Below are positions 24,701 through 36,700 of a DNA stretch of 64,000 nt, in pieces. The DNA comes from Nematopogon swammerdamellus (taxonomy: Eukaryota; Arthropoda; Insecta; Lepidoptera; Adelidae), in contig OX336343.1 of the NCBI GenBank assembly GCA_946902875.1, forward strand, positions 22,491,596 through 22,555,595, written 5' to 3'. The notes beneath the pieces are model-generated. The model was not told the DNA's origin. It did no database searches and saw only the letters and a list, made by a program, of their open reading frames with translations. Each line of letters starts with the position of its first letter. Within the stretch, counting starts at the first letter, position 1. Made by a program: the position numbers and the translations under genes.

Positions 24701-27700
24701 CAGCCAAAGAACATCAGGTGATTACTTTTGGCCCACATTGTAGTTAGGTAAAGATTCAAGGTATAATGTGTGATAGATTATTGTAATATAATCTTGTAAA
24801 TTCTCTGAAAAAATAAGTGGGTGAAAAGTGGTAAAAACGTTCGAAAATGCATTTGCTATTTCGTCACAAATACGTCCATACAAAAAACGCTCGCGCACGG
24901 CAACGGCCCAAAAGTAAGCAGAGTAATCGGTGTTGTGCTGCAATAACTCTGGTAAATTACAGCACAACACCGACCGCCACGTTTCGCAAAGTATTTGAAC
25001 AAGATTCAATTCATCAAGCAGCCAGTAAGGCACGAAGACCCACCTGCTGCATGACTCGGTGGAAGTACCGCGCCAAGGTATCTATCTAAATAAAAAATCT
25101 GTCAAGTGCGAGTTTTACTCGCGCACGGAGGTTTCCGTATCTATCCGCTATCAATAATATCCACCTATCTTTTGTCTTTCAACAATGCAATGTATAAAAG
25201 CCTGTGGCGCCATCTATTATTCAGTAGCGTGACTAATCGATTTTTCGCACGTTTGTTATAATAAGGGAGCCCCCTTAATTTTTAACATTTTCTTTTTTTT
25301 ATTATTTGTTATATTCGCCATAGTAACACATATTCTGTGAAAATTTCAACTACCTATTGCGGTTCAAGACATACAGCCCATGGACAGACGGACGGACGGA
25401 CGGACGGACGGCGGAGGCTTAGTAATAGGCTTCCGTACGGGATACGGAAACCTAATAAAGAATGAGAGTAAATAATATGATATGACTCACGTAGACGGAG
25501 AAGTTGCGCGGCGCCGACTCGATCTTGCCGTCGGCGGCGAGCAGCCGGGACATATGCTCCAGCGAGAAGCCCGTCACCTCGATGATGGCGTACGTTCGCA
25601 CCACTGCACACAACCAAGCGCAATACTCTCAATATCAGCGTCCGTTACCATCGCGGCGGGCGGCCGAGTGGTTTGGGCATCAGCTTCTCATTCGGGCATT
25701 CTCGGCATCTCGGACCTCTCACATGAGAAGCTTTTTATTTATTTTAGACAGGCAGCCTAGGCTGATACGTCTAAATCCAGTTAAAATTTGTTGTTTTTCG
25801 TCATTATCTTAGATTTTTTATTATTATTTTATTTTTTTCGTTCTTGAGCACTCTTTTTGAGATTATGTTTTATTTGTTAGATATTTATCTAGTCTATTTT
25901 TGAATTGGTTGGTACTAAGTGCGCTTATTACTTCCTCTGGAAGTTGGTTCCAGTTGGTCAAGCTTGAATATGAAACCGTAATGATTAAAATAAAATGTCA
26001 ACACCGCTCGGTCATTTTGGTACTGGTTCGCTCTAAGTACTTACCCTTCTTAGAACGATGATCATCGTGCAGTGGTAAGCATATTACTATGATAAGATAT
26101 AACTCCTAAACTACTAACAATACATGTTAGGCAGTGGCGGCTGGTGACTTCAGTGACCGGTAGTGCGCTAAGTACCTACCAACTTAAATACCTACCAAAT
26201 TTCCCAACACATTCCCGTCATGTTATTTTAAGATCGGGACTTACGAATTTTTTAAACGCCTGCGTTTTATTATGTACGTACCTACCTAGTATGAATATTC
26301 TCAAGACACTCAATGAGTTGCAAAAAACAAAACAAAAATCCAAACAAGTTTTTTAACTTATTTTTAGTACCTTTATGAATACACCCATAGACCACAACAC
26401 TACTGCAGCTTTCAAAAAGAAAACAGTAGTAATGTCCCAAAAATACTTCAAAAAAATATATAAAAAAAAAAAATAGGTAAAAAAACTTTTAAGTTAAACG
26501 GTTTTATTAAAAAAAAATAGCTGTACAAAAAACTAGAAAAAAAATCAGCTATACAAAAACTAGAAAATAATAAGGGCACAAACCTGGGCCTTCTTAAGAT
26601 TTTACGTCTGGGTAAGAAATCGTGCAATACTAGCGTGCTGTCTTCTCATGTCGGATGCCAAAGGGCACATTGTGTCGCTGCGTCAGCGGAATAAGTAATA
26701 AATTGAGACTTTTAACAGACTAATATAAAAACGTGGGGCGCATGTTATTTATTACGTATATTATACGCCCCACGTTTTTATATTAGTCTGTTAAAAGTCT
26801 CAATTTATTACCTACTTATTCCGCTGACGCAGCGACACAAAGTGCCCTTTGGCATCCGACATGAGAAGACAGCACGCTAGTATTGCACGATTTCTTACCC
26901 AGACGTAAAATCTTAAGAAGGCCCAGGTTTGTGCCCTTATTATTTTCTAGTTTTTGTATAGCTGATTTTTTTTCTAGTTTTTTGTACAGCTATTTTTTTT
27001 TAATAAAACCGTTTAACTTAAAAGTTTTTTTACCTATTTTTTTATTTACTCGTTTTTAGTTTGATTTTTTTTATACTTTTTTTTTCTTTCATGTTGTTTC
27101 CACGAGTATTGGACCAATAACAGTCGACCCCCCCAGAGGTTCATGTAGAGGGGCAAGGCTCTCATACAACAAGGTGTGCCCAGCCTTGAAGGTTGAAACG
27201 CTAACGAAGTATAATTTTTATCCACCCTAATGCCACACAGTCCTTGGCACGTTTCAAACGTTGACTTGGGTGGTGTATCGCTAACGACGTGTCATTTTTA
27301 GCCACCCTAACACCACACAGTTCTCGGGAAAATACAGAAACCTTAACTTGGGTGGATTCAAACAAATATCCTGATCATTATTTTTGTTTTATTTAAGTTC
27401 AACAGTTCACCTCCTGCCTCCATAATTAGATCGTCGTCACCAATTGTATTGGTAGAAGTATGGGACACTCGTCCAAACCAACCAAAGGAGCCCAAATTCG
27501 AGGGGGTTACTAGTAACAGTTGAAGAGTTCCACTGTCCACCTCCTGAATCCATCATTAGACCCTCGCCACCAAGTGTATTGGTAGAAGTATGGGACACTC
27601 GTCCAAACAAACCAAATGAGCCCAAACTCGAGGGGATTACTAGTAACGGTTGAAGAGTTCCACTGTACACCTTTTGACTCCATCATCAGACCCTCGTCAC

Positions 27701-30700
27701 CAAGTGTATTGGTAGAAGTATGGGACACTCGTCCAAACAAACCAAATGAGCCCAAACTCGAGGGGGTTACTAGTAACGGTTGAAGAGTTCCACTGTACAC
27801 CTTCTGACTCCATCATCAGACCCTCGTCACCAAGTGTATTGGTAGAAGTATGGGACACTCGTCCAAACCAACCAAATGAGCCCAAACTCGAGGGGGTTAC
27901 TAGTAACAGTTGAAGAGTTCCACTGTGCACCTCCTGACTCCATCATCAGACCCTCGTCACCAAGTGTATTGGTAGAAGTATGGGACACTCATCCAAACAA
28001 ACCAAATGAGCCCAAACTCGAGGGGGTTACTAGTAACGGTTGAAAAGTTCCACTGTACACCTCCTGACTCCATCATCAGACCCTCGTCACCAAGTGTATT
28101 GGTAGAAGTATGAGACACTCATCCAAACCAACCAAATGAGCCCAAACTCGAGGGGGTTACTAGTAACGGTTGAAGAGTTCCACTGTGCACCTTCTGACTC
28201 CATCATCAGACCCTCGTCACCAAGTGTATTGGTAGAAGTATGGGACACTCGTCCAAACCAACCAAATGAGCCCAAACTCGAGGGGGTTACTAGTAACAGT
28301 TGAAGAGTTCCACTGTGCACCTCCTGACTCCATCATCAGACCCTCGTCACCAAGTGTATTGGTAGAAGTATGGGACACTCATCCAAACAAACCAAATGAG
28401 CCCAAACTCGAGGGGGTTACTAGTAACGGTTGAAAAGTTCCACTGTACACCTCCTGACTCCATCATCAGACCCTCGTCACCAAGTGTATTGGTAGAAGTA
28501 TGAGACACTCATCCAAACCAACCAAATGAGCCCAAACTCGAGGGGGTTACTAGTAACGGTTGAAGAGTTCCACTGTGCACCTCCTGACTTCATCATCAGG
28601 CCCTCGTCACCAAGTGTATTGGTAGAAGTATGGGACACTCGTCCAAACAAACCAAATGAGCCCAAACTCGAGGGGGTCACTAGTAACGGTTGAAGAGTTC
28701 CACTGTACACCTCCTGACTCCATCATCAGACCCTCGTCACCAAGTGTATTGATAGAAGTATGGGACACTCGTCCAAACCAACCAAAAGAGCCCAAACTCG
28801 AGGGGGTTACTAGTAACGGTTGAAGAGTTCCACTGTACACCTCCTGACTCCATCATCAGACCCTCGTCACCAAGTGTATTGGAAGAAGTTTGGGACGCTC
28901 GTCCAAACCAACCAAATGAGCCCAAACTCGAGGGGGTTACTAGTAACAGTTGAAGAGTTCCACTGTGCACGTCCTGGCTCCATCATCAGACCCTCGTCAC
29001 CAAGTGTATTGATAGAAGTATGGGACACTCGTCCAAACCAACCAAAAGAGCCCAAACTCGAGGGGGTTACTAGTAACGGTTGAAGAGTTCCACTGTACAC
29101 CTCCTGACTCCATCATCAGACCCTCGTCACCAAGTGTATTGGGAGAAGTATGGGACGCTCGTCCAAACCAACCAAATTACCCTAAACTCGAGGGGGTTAC
29201 TAGTAACAGTTGAAGAGTTCCACTGTGCACCTCCTGGCTCCATCATCAGACCCTCGTCACCAAGTATATTGGTCCCATACTTCTGTATGGGACACTCATC
29301 CAAACAAACCAAATGAGCCCAAACTCGAGGGGGTTACTAGTAACGGTTGAAAAGTTCCACTGTACACCTCCTGACTCCATCATCAGACCCTCGTCACCAA
29401 GTGTATTGGTAGAAGTATGGGACACTCGTCCAAACCAACCATATCAGCCCAAACTCAAAGGGGTTACTAGTAACGGTTGAAGAGTTCCACTGTACACCTC
29501 CTGACTCCATCATCACACCCTCGTCACCAAGTGTATTGGTAGAAGTAAAGGCCACTCGTCCAAACAAACCAAATGAGCCCAAACTGGAGGCGGTTACTAG
29601 TAACGGTTGAAGAGTTCCACTGTACACCTCCTGACTCCATCATCAGACCCTCGTCACCAAGTGTATTGGTAGAAGTATGGGACACTCGTCCAAACCAACC
29701 AAATGAGCCCAAACTCTAGGGGGTTACTAGTAACGGTTGAAGAGTTCCACTGTACACCTCCTGACTCCATCATCAGACCCTCGTCACCAAGTGTATTGGT
29801 AGAAGTATGGGACACTCGTCCAAACAAACCAAATGAGCCCAAACTCGAGGGGGTTACTAGTAACGGTTGAAGAGTTCCACTGTACACCTCCTGACTCCAT
29901 CATCAGACCCTCGTCACCAAGTGTATTGGTAGAAGTATGGGACACTCGTCCAAACCAACCAAATGAGCCCAAACTCGAGGGGGTTACTAGTAACGGTTGA
30001 AGAGTTCCACTGTCCACCTCCTGACTCCATCATCAGACCCTCGTTACCAAGTTGAAATTATCATAATATTGTATTGTCACGAGAACTCAACGTGCGTGCA
30101 AAGTTTCATAAAAATCGGTTCAGTAGAAGTAGTTGAAAAAGTTGTCGCAAGATTTGAAACAAAGATAGAAACAAACAAATATACGAAGTCAAGCTAAATA
30201 AAACCGTTTAATAAAAGCATTTGAAACGTAGGAATTAACCCGGGATAACCTGATTGTAAAGCCTTACTTTTAGCCAACGCTTAGGCAAATATCGGCACCA
30301 CTTAATTCACAGTATCACGTGACAGAAAGCACAAAACCTAACCATATCCCATTTTAAATATTCGCGCGCTAACGGGTATGTGACATCACATGACAGGCAG
30401 CGCGCTGACTCGCTTCGAGGTAGACGGTTCGCTTTGAGGTAGACGGCAAAGAGTTTGTAAGACGGACTCGTGCAAAACGAATCGCTCGCGACGCGACGTG
30501 TCGCACGCGCGGCTATTCACGATATAGCGTCCTTGTTTGGCGCTCGTGCGCCGCACGCAGAAATCCTTTCGGCCCATATTGTTTCTATGAAGTATCTTCT
30601 GTCTCACGCGCCAGCGGTATTTTGCCGATCCCCATACATTCAGTATGGGAGACCCGCGTGCGATGTATATTCCGCACGGCGCGCGCGTTTACTCGCAAAA

Positions 30701-33700
30701 ACGTGCCTTGTAATCTATAAAATAAGGTCGAATTCACATTCGTATTTATTACGATCTTTATGGTTTTAATGTAGTATGTTGTAAGGTATTATTTATTTTG
30801 AGTGAAGTGAAGACTTCTCGTGGTATGGTAGTGCGGCGCACGAGCGTACTTTAGGACCAGCCGCCAGTGATGTTAGGTATGTTTGGACAAAATGGTTTTC
30901 TTGGAAAGACCTTTCTATTGATATATCATTCATTGTTAGAGGAGGGGTAGACCAACTCCCATACATTTTTGCCCATCCTCCTTTACAAAATCTGCTATAT
31001 AATCCATATATGGCAGCATTAGGCAATTTTTAACATGTTTTGGAGTTAACGTATTTCTAAATAAATTTTTTATAATTATTTTCAACGCGGAATTATTTCA
31101 ATGTTTCTTTGTTGTTGTTGTTGATTTGGTTTGGGGTTGGCTCTAGGCTTGCAAACTAATCCCGCTTGGTTGGGGACCTTCGTGCAAAACCCCGCAATCT
31201 CCAGCTACCCCAGCCAGCCTATGTCTTCCAATTTCCATGTATAGCCACAAGTTGACCGGGGTGTCTGCAGTATTCGGACAAGATAACTCAGATCAAGCAG
31301 CAAGTAAGGCATGAAGGCCCACCTGCTGCATGACGCGGTGGAAAGACCGCGCCAAGGTGAGAGGTGGCTAGCCTGTCGCCCCTATGCGCGGCATCTTGTC
31401 CTTATCCCTTAGTCGCCTTTTACGACATGCACGGGGAGAGATGCAGTGGGGCTGTTCTTATTAAGTAGCGGCCCCGCACAGTGCCAATGTTTATGTTTAT
31501 TGGAACGTCTGAGTGCGCCTAAAAATAAGGCCGGTAAACGGTACTACCGGTTGGAGACATCTGGTATAGATAGTTACCCAGGTAGCCGGGGAAGCCCTGG
31601 AAGGCCCAGCACTCGGCGGGCATGGCGCCCGGCGTGAGAGCGTAGCGGGGCGACGTGTACACCCACCACACCGGCAGGCCCAGGATCGAGTACTGCTTTG
31701 TCTTTATAGATAGTTACCCAGGTAGCCGGGGAAGCCCTGGAAGGCCCAGCACTCGGCGGGCATGGCGCCCGGCGTGAGCGCGTAGCGGGGCGACTTGTAC
31801 ACCCACCACACCGGCAGGCCCAGGATCGAGTACTGCTTTGTCTTTATAGATAGTTACCCAGGTAGCCGGGGAAGCCCTGGAAGGCCCAGCACTCGGCGGG
31901 CATGGCGCCCGGCGTGAGAGCGTAGCGGGGCGACGTATACACCCACCACACCGGCAGGCCCAGGATCGAGTACTGCTTCGTCTTTATAGATAGTTACCCA
32001 GGTAGCCGGGGAAGCCCTGGAAGGCCCAGCACTCGGCGGGCATGGCGCCCGGCGTGAGAGCGTAGCGGGGCGACGTGTACACCCACCACACCGGCAGGCC
32101 CAGGATCGAGTACTGCTTCGTCTTTATCTGGTACAGCTCCGTGCATTTGGTCGATATCACTTGTCCCCCTGCCGTACGACCGACATACAATCACAATTTA
32201 CTTTATTTACATACATAAATACATACATACCGCACGCTGTATCCTGACGATCAAGTTGAGCAGGGTTATCGGTGTTGTGCTGCAAGGATTCTGGTAAATT
32301 ACAGCACAACACCGACTACCAAGTATAGCAATGAATTCCGACAAGATAACTATCAAGCAGCAAGTAAGGCACGAAGACCCACATGCCGCATGGCTCGGTG
32401 GAAGGACCGTGCCAAGGTGAGAGGTGGCTGACCTGTCGCCCTGTAGCACGGCATCTTGTCCTCATCCCTTAGTCGCCTTTTAAGATATGAACGGGGAGAG
32501 ATGCAGTGGGGAGTGTAGGAAGACCACCCGCCAGGTGGGACGACAACATCAAGTACGTCGGTGGAAAGCAGTTGTTCCGTACCACTGAAAGCCCGGGGAG
32601 TGGAGGCTGACTGGCCACACACAGAACGATATTGCCAAGAATTTTTGACAAACATTAAAAAACAACATTTATAGATACCGCATAAACCTTTACAACCGTC
32701 TTAACTCCATTAAAAAAAACCGGCCAAGTGCGAGTCGGACCCGCGCACCGAGGTTTCCGCACCACAAAAAAAAAAAACATTGAAAAAAAAACATGTTTCT
32801 TGTATGGGAACCCCTCTTAATTTTTTACTTCTTCTATATTTATTATTTGTTGTTATATCCGCCATAATAACACATATTCTGTGAAAATTTCAACAGGCTA
32901 CCTATTACGGTTCAAGAGATACAGTCCTCAAACAGACGGACGGACGGACGGACGGACAGACATACAGACAGACGGCGTAGGCTTAGTAATCGGCTTCCGT
33001 ACGGGATACGGAAACCTAAAAATTACGAAAATCTTGGCTTCTAGCAAATGTCTTCTGCACCTTGAAGAGAGCTAGCGAATTTTTTATTTTTTTATTCAAA
33101 TTTTTTTTTTTTAAGGCTTTAGCCATTCCTGGGTACGCCAGCCCCATAGTAACTATATTGATATTTTAATGTACTTCAGCACGATTCAATGCCTGTGACT
33201 TTACAAAGAAACTTAGTATGAATTCAAACTCCTCCCCCTCCCCAAGGCTTCATGCAGGCCCGTCTCAAGGGCGGAGCGAGCGGGGCGGGCGCCCCGAGCG
33301 CCCTGCGCTAGAGGGGCGCCGCAGGCGCCCCGATCGTTTGCCGCACAGGCTTTTCGCAGCCTCAGCCGCCTAAGCTTTCTCTAAAATTACGCGTCGGAAT
33401 CGAAAGACGTACCTGCTTAAAAATATATACTGACATAAAATTAAAAAATTAATTTAAATTCGCCGCATCAAATAAAATCACCTATGATTTTAGAGAGTCT
33501 GGGATGGCAGCGGACGGAGGGGCACTAAGCTTGTGTTTGCCCCGGACGCCTATTACTCAAGAGACGGGCCTGGCTTCATGTACTTTAAAAACAGGTTGAG
33601 TCTGTCAGTTTTTAAGTCCCTCAATAGCTTCTGCCTCAGTTCTCAGTTCTAGCTAGCTAATGGAAAGCGAGACAACTCACCGGCCGACTCCAGCGCATAA

Positions 33701-36700
33701 TCCACGACTCCCGTCTTATCCGCGTCGTACACGTTCAGCATCGCGCCCACGATCCGCCGCACGCTCTCCTCGTCTAGCGTACCGCCACCGCCACCGCCGT
33801 CTCCACCGCCATCCCCACCGCCGCCGCTCACAGTGCGCACTTCCCGCACGTAATGCCTGATCTTCTCCTTCAATATCACTATCTGTTTACTCTCGAACAC
33901 GGCCAAATACTCCTCGATCAACTTTCTTATCGACTCTTCTTCCAACTGCGTTTTCGCATCCGTTGTAATTCTATCGCGGATATCTTTAGCTAAAACTGCC
34001 AATTCATTCTTCGACACATAGTGCCTGTCGAACCACTCCTTCAGCTCGTCCGAACTAATCTTGCCGTCCTTTCCGTTAATGTTGAAGATTTGAACGAGAT
34101 TTTGCTGCAAATGCTTGAGCGAGTACGACTCGATCTGCGCTTCCAAATTGTCGATTTTGGACAGTTTCTCGTCGAAATATCTGAGCCGCGCATCGACTGT
34201 TCCGACCCAATCTTCTAAGACCGACAGCCTTCGTGATAAGTCCGGGTCTTGGATAATCTTTGGCGCGACGTAGCCTTCTAACGGACTCGTGTTGGTCTCC
34301 TTGACGAATGGCGTTAGAAAATCGCCGTTATTGTAACCTGAAAAGTATTTACATGTTAATTATTGCATTTTGAAACATTAAATTTTGTATATCTGTCCTT
34401 CCCTGTTGATAGTGAAGACAATATCCTGTGAAAATGTATTAAAAATTTACAACAAACTCGACCAGGGAAGGACAGAGTAGTATAGAATTATATTTAATCG
34501 GACTCACCTATGCATGGAGTCCGTAGCAGTTCACTTTTGCGTAGGCATCAATTAATTTTGTTTTTATATTTTATAATTTCTGTTTATTGCCAACTTATTC
34601 TCTTTCCTTCCCTGTCGTGAGTTCATTTATACAAGATAACATTTTGATTAAAAAAATAATAATTACAACGTTAAAAACATACAGAAACAAAACGCAACCC
34701 GCTAACAGGGAAGACTAGAAAATGGAAAACGGGATGGATGAAATAAATACAGTATTTTTTTTTTATAAAATTATATTGTCACAAAATAAATTATCCATTT
34801 GCGTCGAACAAATTATACACTAATCAGGCACACGGCTATAGATACCCACTTACATTACGTTCCTAGGGACACCATCAATATTGTCTTAACTGTCTTATCC
34901 TCTTTGTCTTAACCGGCTGGCCGCTAAACCGCTTACATCCATTGACTTCCGGAACGAACCAATCACAAATTGCGATTTCTATGTATTAGAACGAGTGAGA
35001 ATGGTGGACTGTACGTATAAAAACCTTTGCCTTTCCTACAGAACACACTTTTGTTTTGACGGCTGTTAATTTTTTGTCATGTCTGGCAGGATTGTAAATT
35101 GGAATAGTTAAATTCATTATTTATAAGTCGATATATGATTCGCATAGGATAATTCGCCAATTTTAGGTAAGGAAAATTTGGAAAAAAAATTTGGGCGTGT
35201 TTTCTTTTTCCTAGAGATAAGAAAATCCGTCTGTGCTTTTAAATAAGTGAATCACCACTTGTATACTGTTTTGTGGGGAATTCATTAGCTGTCAAGAGTC
35301 CATAGAGGTTATTGATCTGACTTCAATTTGGGAAGCCATAAGGTTAAGGATGATGCATATGAAGCATTATTTTTTTATAGAAAGCGCTACATATGGCGCC
35401 GAGTCACCCATAAGGTGTCTTACGACGCCCATGGACATTCGGTAAACATAACGTAAACATTTTACTTTCAATAGACTTTCTACTCATGATCTGCATCTGT
35501 GCACACATTTTAACCCGCTGAGTATAAATGGACATTTTCTTTTGTTTTGTAAGGAAAAGGAAAAGTCAGCATTTTACATTGATGGTGTTCCTAGTGTCTA
35601 AAACTGGTTTAAGTGCTATTTGAATTTTTTTTTAGGGAAACTGGCACGGTTGGCTACATCAGTGTGTCAGTCCTTCCCTTCGGTCGTACCGTCTACACTG
35701 AACTGAAAGGAAAACACGAACTATTTATATAGCTGCTTCGACCGATCTTTCATTCAGTGCAGTGGTATCAACCCGGGTGTAAAAAGGGATGGGAACTACA
35801 GTTTTACGTGGAATTCGAATCACAATAATGTATTAATCTTACTTTGTACGAAAATAGAGAGAAAATTAAAACATTGACAAGCTGCAGGGAGATATATATC
35901 TCAAAATTATTATTATAAAAAATTTCTCAAATACCACATCGAAAAACTAGATAAATTAGCCGATAAAAAGAGAAAAAATGCATCCCGGCCAGAATTCAAA
36001 CGTTGACCTGTGGTACGAGCCGCTGACGGGTTCCAATTTCGCCACCGGGTCGTGAGTGACGTATTCTCGCTAAATTATGAACAGTTGCATCTTCTATTCT
36101 ATAGTGTGACGGAAGCTCCTACGTTCTGTCAACTTACACGATTCCATGTTGCATTCTGGTCGGCACGTTTTTTTTTTCTCTTTATTTCGGATTGGCATGT
36201 ACACGCTTGGGGAACGTTCCCGTACCATGTAACCGATTTTAGGCCACTATATTTTGAAATACCACGTGACAGGATGAATACCCTCCCCCCCCCCCCCCCC
36301 CCTGTGACCCAGCGTCAGGGTGAATTACCACAGTCCCCCCCCCCACCCCCACCCCCCCCAATTCTGTCACGTGATATGGGAACCGTTCCCTTAGTACTAG
36401 CATACAAAAAAATTATAAAATAATAAATAATCAATTTAAATATTTATTCCCCAATTAGGTAAGTATTAAGGTGAGACTGAACTGTCGCCGCACTGCACAG
36501 CTGTGAAAAGACGCGGCTCGTCCAAATATTCTTTGTATGAAATTGTTTGAAGTATGTAAACCGCAATACGCGGCACCACCGCTGCTATTCAGGCAGTCCG
36601 TACGGACAAATTTGGTCTCACCTTTAATGAAAATACTGATAAATTTTTCAGAACTGACTCGACCTTTTCTTTGGTGGTTCTTAAGTCCTTCTCATATGGC

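Larger units (their letters stand above)
12646..25490 (-). other. SUN intron 8 (12.8 kb), filled with mobile DNA
   Basis: Bounded by a GTGAGT donor on the exon 8 side and TTTCAG before exon 9. It contains a mariner remnant, hairpin repeats, a decayed piggyBac element, SINEs, LINE fragments and TIR elements listed separately. No extra exon of this gene was recognised in it. Confidence 0.75.
26132..30869. mobile_element. Large hAT-type non-autonomous element with satellite and palindrome cargo
   Basis: The left end CAGTGGCGGCTGGTGAC and right end GGACCAGCCGCCAGTG are inverted. An exact 8-bp duplication ATGTTAGG lies at 26124-26131 and 30870-30877. The terminal 200-700 bp on both sides match the 848-bp element at 41616-42463 in inverted orientation, confirming the borders. 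No transposase ORF is present in the 4738 bp; the interior holds a roughly 580-bp palindrome and a 130-bp satellite array. It lies in SUN intron 7. Confidence 0.88.

Noticed and set aside
12850..24743. One mariner element spanning both matching terminal repeats
   Set aside because: Twelve kilobases with unrelated repeats between; the two ends are better read as separate truncated copies.
27358..30017. Overlapping minus-strand ORFs of about 77 codons with similar sequence
   Set aside because: They are the same 130-bp satellite read in rotating frames; 130 is not a multiple of three and there are no splice or start signals.
27395..30053. Possible CRISPR-like array
   Set aside because: Units are contiguous with no unique spacers, and the DNA is eukaryotic.
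31571..31990. Three additional functional SUN exons
   Set aside because: The 140-bp unit shifts frame and the copies lack the true exon acceptor; annotated as duplicated exon sequence only.
33660..33860. Arg/His-rich plus-strand ORF
   Set aside because: Antisense of the poly-Gly part of SUN exon 6.
33681..34337. EF-hand calcium site in SUN exon 6
   Set aside because: NINGKDGKISSDEL has some loop residues but not the full 12-residue spacing plus flanking helices of a canonical EF-hand.
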